NCBI GenBank assembly: GCA_004554485.1
Contig: SFLS01000029.1
Coordinates: 1 to 15,011 of the forward strand
Reading direction: 5' to 3'
Length of the DNA stretch: 15,011 bases
DNA from: Oscillospiraceae bacterium
GTDB lineage: Bacteria; Bacillota; Clostridia; Oscillospirales; Ruminococcaceae
Positions 1-5,499 of the stretch are shown here, in pieces; positions within the stretch are counted from its first letter, which is position 1, and every line of letters starts with the position of its first letter. Under the pieces are notes generated by a model. It was given only the letters and a program-made list of their open reading frames with translations. It was not told the DNA's origin and did no database searches. The position numbers were made by a program, and so were the translations under genes.

Positions 1-99
<99 letters not shown>

Positions 100-100
<1 letters not shown>

Positions 101-128
101 CACAGCGTTCCTTTAGCGTTCGCTGTGG
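100..128 (+). terminator. Hairpin directly after 5S rRNA
   Basis: CCACAGCG (100-107) and CGCTGTGG (121-128) form a perfect 8-bp stem with a 13-base loop just after the 5S end. There is no long U tract, only ttatatt. It may be a processing or weak termination signal between 5S and tRNA-Asn. Confidence 0.5.
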
Positions 129-134
129 TTATAT

Positions 135-210
135 TCCTCCTTAGCTCAGTCGGTAGAGCATGCGGCTGTTAACCGCAGGGTCGTCCGTTCAAGCCGGACA
201 GGGGGAGCCA
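135..210 (+). tRNA. tRNA-Asn (anticodon GTT)
   Basis: A full cloverleaf is visible. The acceptor TCCTCCT (135-141) pairs with AGGGGGA (200-206) with one G-U pair. The D arm is GCTC...GAGC. The anticodon stem TGCGG/CCGCA encloses CTGTTAA, with anticodon GTT at 168-170. The T arm is GTCCG/CGGAC. The discriminator is G207 and CCA is encoded at 208-210. Confidence 0.97.
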
Positions 211-245
211 AAGCGCCGCCGAGCATTTTGTCGGCGGCGCTTTTT
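211..245 (+). terminator. Intrinsic terminator after tRNA-Asn
   Basis: AAGCGCCGCCGA (211-222) pairs with TCGGCGGCGCTT (231-242) across an 8-base loop and runs into a TTTTT tract (241-245). It begins immediately after the tRNA-Asn CCA. It would terminate, or partly terminate, rRNA operon transcription before the next tRNA. Confidence 0.8.
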
Positions 246-249
246 ACAA

Positions 250-326
250 GGGTCTTTAGCTCAGTTGGTCAGAGCCCCCGGCTCATAACCGGTTGGTCCA
301 GGGTTCGAGTCCCTGAAGACCCACCA
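250..326 (+). tRNA. tRNA with CAT anticodon (elongator Met, possibly Ile2)
   Basis: A full 77-base cloverleaf is visible. The acceptor GGGTCTT (250-256) pairs perfectly with AAGACCC (316-322). The anticodon CAT lies at 284-286 in a CTCATAA loop, the T arm is CAGGG/CCCTG, the discriminator is A323 and CCA is encoded at 324-326. The G1-C72 pair rules out an initiator. Elongator Met and lysidine-modified Ile2 share the CAT anticodon and cannot be separated with certainty by eye. The body resembles Bacillus-type Ile2, although close clostridial relatives are often labelled Met. The outermost anticodon-stem pair (C277 and T293) is mismatched. Confidence 0.92.
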
Positions 327-332
327 AAAACG

Positions 333-375
333 CCCATTAAGAATCCGGCCGCAAGGGGTTGGTTCTTAATGGGTA
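333..375 (+). terminator. Hairpin terminator after the CAT tRNA
   Basis: CCCATTAAGAATCC (333-346) pairs with GGTTCTTAATGGG (361-373) to give about 13 base pairs with one G-U pair and a GC-rich loop. It is followed by tatttgtat rather than a clean U run. It separates the rRNA/tRNA unit from the LysR-type gene. Confidence 0.6.
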
Positions 376-453
376 TTTGTATATTCCACGGGTGCCTTGC
401 GGAAATCCGCTGCGGATGCTTTATAGACTTTTCCCGTATCAAATTAATTTTTA

Positions 454-482
454 TTGACCATACCATAAATATTTGTTATGCT
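454..482 (+). promoter_or_regulatory. Promoter of the LysR-type gene
   Basis: TTGACC (454-459) and TATGCT (477-482) are separated by exactly 17 bases. They lie about 30 bp upstream of the LysR-type start in an AT-rich stretch. A GGGGGAG ribosome binding site follows at 501-507. Confidence 0.55.
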
Positions 483-512
483 GTGTCTGAAATGCATCAA
501 GGGGGAGCAAAG

Positions 513-1409
513 ATGGAACTGCGTAACATTACGACTTTTTTGCGGGTGGCGGAACTGCAGAATTTTACCCATGCCGCGCAGGAGCTGGGATACTCCCAGT
601 CCGCCGTCACGGTACAGATCCGCCAGCTGGAAGCCGAGCTGGGCGTCCCGCTGTTTGAACGGATCGGCCGCTCTGTCAGCCTTACGGCGCCGGGACAGGC
701 TTTTCTGCAGCAGGCCGGGGAGGTGATGAAGGCGGCAGAACGCGCGAAAAATATTGTCCGCACGGCGCCGGAACCGGAGGGAACGCTGCGCATCGGGACG
801 ATGGAATCTTTGAGTGCTTCGGTGATCTCCCACCTGATTACCGACTTTCACCGCCAGTTTCCGCTGGTCAAGGCTGTGGTGGTGACCTCTACCGCGGATG
901 GCCTGCTGGAAATGATGCGCCGCAATGACGTTGACTTTATCTATTTTGTGGATGAGAAGCAGTACAGCCCGGACTGGGAGATCCTGCTTTGCAAGCCGGA
1001 GGAGACGGTCTTTGTCGCCGCGCCGCAGTCGCAGCTGGCCAGCCGTAAAGAGCCTGTTCCGCTGCGCGAACTGATGACCTACCCCTGTGTTTTGACCGAA
1101 GCGGGGGAAAGCTACCGGATCCCCTTCGAGCGTCTGCTGGCGGAGCATGAGCTGGTTGTGACCCCGATTCTGGAGATCGGCAGCACCGAGATTGTAGCCC
1201 GGATGGTGCGCGAAAATCTCGGCTATTCGGTACTGCCCATGTATGTGGCTGCAGAGTATCTGGCAAGGGGGGAACTGGTGTCTTTCCCGGTGCCGGAATT
1301 TTGTTCCAATATGTTTCAGCAGGTGATGTATCACCGCAACAAGTGGGTCACCCCACAGATGAAGGGCTTTATGCAGCTGATTATCGACCATGTATCCGCT
1401 TCGGTATAG
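513..1409 (+). CDS. LysR-family transcriptional regulator
   Basis: The 298-residue product has the standard LysR layout and length. An N-terminal winged helix-turn-helix covers residues 1-60 (MELRNITTFLRVAELQNF, then FTHAAQELGYSQSAVTVQI and LFERIGR). An effector-binding domain with a periplasmic-binding-protein fold follows from about residue 90. The start at 513 is chosen because GGGGGAG lies 5 bases upstream and the protein begins exactly at the family start; the open frame further upstream runs back through the tRNA and is not coding. The gene has its own promoter and lies directly upstream of a metal-type ABC transporter gene in the same direction. LysR proteins bind interrupted dyads, and a pair of inverted elements sits at the next promoter, so it is a good candidate regulator of that transporter. 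That link and the effector are inferences. Confidence 0.93.
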   Translation: MELRNITTFLRVAELQNFTHAAQELGYSQSAVTVQIRQLEAELGVPLFERIGRSVSLTAPGQAFLQQAGEVMKAAERAKNIVRTAPEPEGTLRIGTMESLSASVISHLITDFHRQFPLVKAVVVTSTADGLLEMMRRNDVDFIYFVDEKQYSPDWEILLCKPEETVFVAAPQSQLASRKEPVPLRELMTYPCVLTEAGESYRIPFERLLAEHELVVTPILEIGSTEIVARMVRENLGYSVLPMYVAAEYLARGELVSFPVPEFCSNMFQQVMYHRNKWVTPQMKGFMQLIIDHVSASV

Positions 1410-1439
1410 CGGAAAGCCGCAATAGATATCCCATTACAG

Positions 1440-1479
1440 ATGACCGGGTTTTGCTGTCGCCTTGACAGGATCCGGTCAT
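1440..1479 (+). terminator. Two-tier hairpin after the LysR-type gene
   Basis: ATGACCGGG (1440-1448) pairs with TCCGGTCAT (1471-1479), ending in a G-T wobble. Inside it CTGTC (1454-1458) pairs with GACAG (1464-1468) around a 5-base loop, with an asymmetric internal loop between the two stems. There is no U tract (actttcat follows), so it may be a transcript 3' end or a structured element, not a classic terminator. Confidence 0.45.
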
Positions 1480-1532
1480 ACTTTCATAGGGGATAATATT
1501 CCGTGATTGTGCGAAAATACAAAATAAGAATA

Positions 1533-1593
1533 AATAGCTATTCGTTATTGACAAACTATAGGACTTGCGGTAGAATAACGGTACGCTATTCTA
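1533..1593 (+). promoter_or_regulatory. Strong promoter framed by paired operator elements, upstream of the lipoprotein gene
   Basis: The -35 TTGACA (1548-1553) and -10 TAGAAT (1571-1576) are 17 bases apart. The element AATAACG-N4-GCTATT occurs at 1574-1590 over the -10 and start site. It occurs again in the opposite orientation at 1533-1549 over the upstream edge of the -35, with 13 of 13 specified bases conserved. The left copy contains the perfect palindrome AATAGCTATT. The right copy lies inside a larger dyad, TAGAATA (1571-1577) with TATTCTA (1587-1593). The arrangement suggests a regulator bound on both sides of the promoter, either as a repressor or as a LysR-type repression/activation pair. 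Confidence 0.7.
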
Positions 1594-1621
1594 AAAAAAG
1601 ATAAAGGAGAGAAGAATTCCA

Positions 1622-2689
1622 ATGAAGAATTTGAACAAATTGCTGGCGCTGTTGCTGGCGGTGCTGATGGTGACTGCTATGGCAGCCTGCGGCAATACGG
1701 AAACGCCAGAGGGATCCGATGGACCGACCGCCGTCGAGTATCCCCTGACCGTGACCGATATGGCCGGCCGGGAGGTAACGCTGGAAGCGGCCCCCGAGCG
1801 TATTGTCAGCGGCTACTATATTTCCTCCTCCGCCTGCATCGCGCTGGGTCTGACCGACAAGATGGTCGGAATCGAGGATAAATCCACCAAGCGCCCGATC
1901 TACCAGCTGGCCGCGCCCGCCCTGATCGACCTGCCCAACGTTGGTTCCGCCAAGGCGTTTGATCTGGAAACCTGTATCGCCACCGAACCGGACCTGGTGA
2001 TCCTGCCCATGAAGCAGAAGGATACCGCCGAGACCCTTACCGAGATGGGCATTCCCACTCTTCTGGTGCTGCCGGAAAGTCACGAGCAGCTCATGGAGAT
2101 GTTCACCCTGATCGGCACTGCGACCGGTACCATGGATAAGGCTGAGGCGCTTATCGGCTACTACAACACCAAGCTGGCAGAGGTCGCGGCCCTGACCGCC
2201 AACCTGACTGAGGAAGAAAAGCCCATCGTTTATCTGGGCAGCACCAGCGATATTCTGCGCACCGCTCCTGCGGAAATGTATCAGGCTTCGCTGATCGGCG
2301 TAGCGGGCGGCAAGAATGCCGGTGATGCGCTGAGCGGGAACAACTGGACCGATATCGATAACGAGACCTTCCTGACCATGAACCCCGATGTGATCGTGAT
2401 CCCCACCGACAACTTTGCCGTCAGCGCGCCCGAATACACGGTGGAGGATGTACTGGCCAACGCGACCTTTGCGGATGTCACCGCCGTAAAGAACGGCGCT
2501 GTTTATCAGATGCCCGTGGGTTACGAGGCGTGGGATTCTCCCGTTCCCTCCGGGATTCTGGGGACCCTGTGGATGCTGAAGACGCTGCATCCGGAGCTGT
2601 ATACTGCCGAGCAGTTCGCGGCAGACGTCAATGAGTTTTACACCACCTTCTATGGTTTTTCCGTTGCCGCCGAAGACCTTGCCGCGTAA
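1622..2689 (+). CDS. Substrate-binding lipoprotein of a BtuF/FecB-type ABC importer
   Basis: The 355-residue protein captures the substrate outside the membrane for the FecCD-type permease encoded next. It starts with a basic region and a hydrophobic core ending in the lipobox MAAC, so Cys23 should be lipidated. The mature part has the class III binding-protein pattern: VTDMAGREVTLEAAPERIV, a first lobe ending near PDLVILP, a long linking helix, and a second lobe with NPDVIVIP and AVKNGAVYQMP. A late WDSPVPSGILG segment is a recognisable feature of this subgroup. The start at 1622 follows AAAGGAGA (1603-1610). The same fold carries iron-siderophore, haem, cobalamin, and in the MolA type molybdate or tungstate. 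The sequence alone does not fix the ligand; the neighbouring xdhC makes molybdate or tungstate worth considering. Confidence 0.92.
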   Translation: MKNLNKLLALLLAVLMVTAMAACGNTETPEGSDGPTAVEYPLTVTDMAGREVTLEAAPERIVSGYYISSSACIALGLTDKMVGIEDKSTKRPIYQLAAPALIDLPNVGSAKAFDLETCIATEPDLVILPMKQKDTAETLTEMGIPTLLVLPESHEQLMEMFTLIGTATGTMDKAEALIGYYNTKLAEVAALTANLTEEEKPIVYLGSTSDILRTAPAEMYQASLIGVAGGKNAGDALSGNNWTDIDNETFLTMNPDVIVIPTDNFAVSAPEYTVEDVLANATFADVTAVKNGAVYQMPVGYEAWDSPVPSGILGTLWMLKTLHPELYTAEQFAADVNEFYTTFYGFSVAAEDLAA

Positions 2690-2703
2690 TGTATGTAAAA
2701 GAA

Positions 2704-2737
2704 ACGGGATACTGCTTCTGGCGGTATCCCGTTTTTT
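2704..2737 (+). terminator. Intrinsic terminator between lipoprotein and permease genes
   Basis: ACGGGATACTGC (2704-2715) and GCGGTATCCCGT (2721-2732) form a 12-bp stem with one G-U pair and a TTCTG loop, followed by six T residues (2732-2737). This is a textbook terminator inside what would otherwise be one transporter operon, 14 bp after the lipoprotein stop. Confidence 0.9.
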
Positions 2738-2747
2738 CGACTGCCGG

Positions 2748-2776
2748 TTTACAGATGCCCCGTATCGCGGTACAAT
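2748..2776 (+). promoter_or_regulatory. Second promoter, for permease-ATPase-xdhC
   Basis: TTTACA (2748-2753) and TACAAT (2771-2776) are separated by 17 bases, just downstream of the terminator and 34 bp upstream of the permease start. The hexamer GTATCG occurs twice around it (2762-2767 and 2790-2795), which could be chance. An AAGGAGG ribosome binding site follows at 2799-2805. Confidence 0.65.
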
Positions 2777-2809
2777 ATAGATGATTACAGTATCGATCAA
2801 GGAGGATCC

Positions 2810-3829
2810 ATGTCCGAACAAACCCTTGTGCAAAACAGAAAACCGGTTATACGCTCCTTATGGATCGTTGGGGCCTTTATCGTCCTGACGTTTCTGGCAT
2901 CGGTCTGTATTGGCAATTATGCTATTTCCCTGCCGGAGATCGGGGCGATCCTGACCGGCGGAGAGGTGAACGCCATGACCCGCAAGGTCTTTTTCACCCT
3001 GCGGCTGCCCCGCGCCTGTATGGGCCTGATGGCGGGAGCCGGTTTGGGGGTGGCCGGCTCGGTGTATCAGATGATCTTTAAGAATCCGCTGGCTTCGCCG
3101 GATATCATCGGCGTTTCCAGCGGGGCCAATCTGGGCGCCGCCGTTGCCATCGTCAGCGTCGGCACCGGGGTAGGGGGCATTGCGGCGGGTGCCTTTGCGG
3201 GCGGGCTGCTGGCAGTTGCCTTTGTAATGCTGCTGGTGCGTGCGACCCGCGCCAATACTACCGCGACTTATGTGCTGGCGGGTATTGTCATCTCCGCCGT
3301 GGCCAAATCGGTCATCATGCTGCTGAAATACTATGCCGACAGCGAATCCAACCTGGCGGCGATCGAATACTGGACGATGGGCTCCTTTGCCGGCGTAACG
3401 GCCGGTAAGGTGTTTTCCGTTCTGCCTTTTTGGCTCATCGGCTTTGCAGGCCTGTTTCTGTTGCGCCGTCAGGTCGGGCTGCTTTCGCTCAACGAGGAGG
3501 AGTGCCGGATGCTGGGGGTGCGGCTGCATCAGGTGCGGCTGGCGGTACTCACCCTTTCCACCCTGCTGGTGGCCTCCATCGTCAGCATCACCGGGCTGAT
3601 CTCCTTCATTGGGCTCATCGCTCCGCACATTGCCCGGATGATGATCAAGCGGGAAAATACCGATACCATGGTGCTTTCCGCCATGGTGGGCGGGGCGGTG
3701 CTGCTGGTGGCGGATATTTTGGCCCGCAGCCTGTACGCCGGCGGACTGCCCATCAGCATCCTGACCACCGTTATCGGGGTACCGGTACTGGTCTACTTTA
3801 TGTGCAAGCGTCGGGAGGGCAAGGTATGA
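2810..3829 (+). CDS. FecCD/BtuC-family ABC importer permease
   Basis: The 339-residue integral membrane protein forms the translocation channel for the substrate delivered by the lipoprotein encoded upstream. Family marks are LRLPRACMGLMAGAGLGVAG and YQMIFKNPLASPDIIGVSSG near residues 62-105, then many glycine- and alanine-rich membrane helices. LISFIGLIAPHIARM near residue 265 contains the coupling helix that contacts the ATPase. Length and layout fit the usual ten-helix FecCD protomer, which would work as a homodimer because only one permease gene is present. The start follows AAGGAGG by 4 bases. The stop overlaps the ATPase start as ATGA, so the two are translationally coupled. Substrate class cannot be read from this subunit. 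Confidence 0.95.
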   Translation: MSEQTLVQNRKPVIRSLWIVGAFIVLTFLASVCIGNYAISLPEIGAILTGGEVNAMTRKVFFTLRLPRACMGLMAGAGLGVAGSVYQMIFKNPLASPDIIGVSSGANLGAAVAIVSVGTGVGGIAAGAFAGGLLAVAFVMLLVRATRANTTATYVLAGIVISAVAKSVIMLLKYYADSESNLAAIEYWTMGSFAGVTAGKVFSVLPFWLIGFAGLFLLRRQVGLLSLNEEECRMLGVRLHQVRLAVLTLSTLLVASIVSITGLISFIGLIAPHIARMMIKRENTDTMVLSAMVGGAVLLVADILARSLYAGGLPISILTTVIGVPVLVYFMCKRREGKV

Positions 3830-4614
3830 GCGGATTGCTTTCCCTACAGGATATCACGGCGGGCTACGCCGGACATGAGGTGGTAAAGGGCGCCAGCCTT
3901 TCGGTGGAGGCCGGAGAATTCTGCGCCCTGCTGGGGCTGAACGGCTGCGGCAAGACCACCTTGCTGCGGGCTGCCTGCGGTCTTTTGCCGCTGCAGGGCG
4001 GCCGCTGCACGGTGCAGCAGCAGGACTGTACCCACCTGGATGAACGCCGCCGGGCCTGCCTGATGTCCTATATCCCGCAGCGGGGCAGCCTGATTATGGG
4101 CAAAACGGTACTGGAAGTGGTGCTGATGGGCTTCAATCCCCGCCTGCGGCTGCTGGATTCCCCCGGAGAAACCCACAAAAAGGCCGCGTTGGAAAACCTG
4201 GACCGTCTGGGGTTGCTGGCGCTGGCCGGAAGGGATTATGCTCAGCTCAGCGAAGGGCAAAAACAGCTGGTGATCCTGGCGCGCGCACTTTCTCAGGATA
4301 CGCCGGTGATGCTGATGGACGAGCCGGACAGCGCGCTGGATTTTGTCAACCGGCACATGGTGCTGGCAAAGATCCGGGAGGTGCTGCACGACCGGCAGCG
4401 CGCGGGGCTCATTACGCTGCACGACCCCAACTTTGCCCTAACCTACTGCGACCGTCTGCTGCTAATGAAGGACGGGCGCATCACGGCGGAAATCGACATG
4501 AAAAAAGTGACGCGCGAGGAGGTCCAGGCGGCGCTGGGACTTATCTACGGAGAGATCGCCGTGCTGGAATATGCCGGCAGATATATTATGACGAAAAGAG
4601 CACAGGAGGGCTGA
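3826..4614 (+). CDS. ATP-binding subunit of the FecCD-type importer
   Basis: The 262-residue protein powers the importer on the cytoplasmic side. Visible motifs are Walker A GLNGCGKT (37-44), Q-loop PQ (84-85), signature LSEGQ (141-145, in place of LSGGQ), Walker B VMLMDEP (161-167) and the H-loop histidine in TLHD (199). The D-loop region reads SALDFVN. The start at 3826 overlaps the permease stop (ATGA). The protein has a short C-terminal tail after GLIYGEIAV. Two bases separate its stop from the xdhC-family start, so permease, ATPase and xdhC form one tight operon. It is FecE/BtuD-like by sequence. In the MolC type of molybdate importer the same subunit class is used. Confidence 0.95.
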   Translation: MSGLLSLQDITAGYAGHEVVKGASLSVEAGEFCALLGLNGCGKTTLLRAACGLLPLQGGRCTVQQQDCTHLDERRRACLMSYIPQRGSLIMGKTVLEVVLMGFNPRLRLLDSPGETHKKAALENLDRLGLLALAGRDYAQLSEGQKQLVILARALSQDTPVMLMDEPDSALDFVNRHMVLAKIREVLHDRQRAGLITLHDPNFALTYCDRLLLMKDGRITAEIDMKKVTREEVQAALGLIYGEIAVLEYAGRYIMTKRAQEG

Positions 4615-4616
4615 AG

Positions 4617-5411
4617 ATGGATGGACTGGAGCTGCTGAAAAAGCAGGAGGAACTGCTGCAGGAGGGGGTCCCCCATGCGGTGGTGACTCTTGTGGAAACG
4701 GAGGGGACGGCCCGCACCCACGGCAAAATGCTGGTGCTTGCCGATGGCACCATTTACGGCACGGTAGGGGGCGGCGCCGGCGAGCGCCTTGCTATCCGGG
4801 ATGCCGTTCAGCTGCTGGAGCAGGGGAAAAACGCCGTGCGCAGCTATCAGCTGGATTCCCCTCTGAGCGCAGCGGGCAAAGCCTGTGGGGGCAGCCTGAC
4901 GGTTTTTATTGAAAGCTGCCCCGATACCCGCCCGCATCTGGTGATGGTGGGCGGCGGCCATGTAGGGCTGGCGCTAATCCGCGCTGCCAAGCTGGCGGGC
5001 TTTGCGGTGACGCTGGCCGATACCCGCGGGGAGCAGGAGATCGGCCAGGCGATTGCCGCAGCCGACCGGTTTCTCCCGCTGGAGAACTTCGGCAGCGCGC
5101 TGGCGGCGCAAAAGCTGCCCGCAGGCGCCTATTATGTGGTGGCGACCTACAGCCACGCCACCGACGGCGAAGCCCTGGGCGGCGTACTGCAGCATACCGA
5201 CGCCGCCTATGTCGGAATGATCGGCAGCCGCCGCAAGATCGAGGCGCTGTATGAAAAGCTGATGGCCGCAGGGGTTACCGAAAAGCAGCTGGCGGCGGTA
5301 CACGCGCCGATCGGTCTTGCCCTGGGCGGCGAAGCCCCGGAGGAGATTGCGGTCGCTATTCTGGCGGAGATTTTGATGACCAAATACGGCAAGCGGCGCA
5401 GGGAGCTGTAA
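4617..5411 (+). CDS. XdhC/CoxI-family protein (molybdenum hydroxylase cofactor maturation)
   Basis: The 264-residue protein shows both parts of the family. An N-terminal XdhC/CoxI domain (about 1-100) has MLVLADGTIYGTVGGGAGE and CGGSLTVFIE. A C-terminal Rossmann domain has VGGGHVGLALIRAAKLAGF (111-129), ATYSHATD, GMIGSRRK and PIGLALGGEAPEEIAVAI. Known members bind, sulfurate or insert molybdenum cofactor for xanthine dehydrogenase-type enzymes. Two details are unusual: the common GSSPR-like patch is ETEGTARTHG here, and the GGGC-E motif reads GGGAGE, so a cysteine often found at that point is absent. Cys90 of the CGG motif is kept. AGGAGGG (4604-4610) sets the start. No hydroxylase gene is in the window. 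Co-transcription with the importer suggests a shared molybdenum theme, which is an inference. Confidence 0.9.
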   Translation: MDGLELLKKQEELLQEGVPHAVVTLVETEGTARTHGKMLVLADGTIYGTVGGGAGERLAIRDAVQLLEQGKNAVRSYQLDSPLSAAGKACGGSLTVFIESCPDTRPHLVMVGGGHVGLALIRAAKLAGFAVTLADTRGEQEIGQAIAAADRFLPLENFGSALAAQKLPAGAYYVVATYSHATDGEALGGVLQHTDAAYVGMIGSRRKIEALYEKLMAAGVTEKQLAAVHAPIGLALGGEAPEEIAVAILAEILMTKYGKRRREL

Positions 5412-5441
5412 GCCCGTTGCCCAAACAGCAGAATACCACCC

Positions 5442-5478
5442 AAAAAGCGGCTTTGCCCCTCAGGGGCAGCCGCTTTTT
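5442..5478. terminator. Bidirectional terminator between xdhC and feoB
   Basis: AAAAAGCGGCT (5442-5452) pairs with AGCCGCTTTTT (5468-5478), and GCCCCT (5455-5460) pairs with AGGGGC (5462-5467) inside, with a two-base bulge. A and T tracts on both sides let it act on either strand. It serves the convergent xdhC-family gene (+) and feoB (-). Confidence 0.9.
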
Positions 5479-5499
5479 CTATCGTGCTGCCGGCAGTGC

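Noticed and set aside
228..512. Upstream extension of the LysR-type reading frame
   Set aside because: The frame runs back through the CAT tRNA and a terminator, and the added residues do not resemble LysR proteins. The promoter at 454-482 and ribosome binding site at 501-507 fit a start at 513.
1586..2833. Long open frame opposite the lipoprotein gene (minus strand)
   Set aside because: It crosses the lipoprotein promoter and terminator, has a repeat-like Gly/His composition and matches no family.
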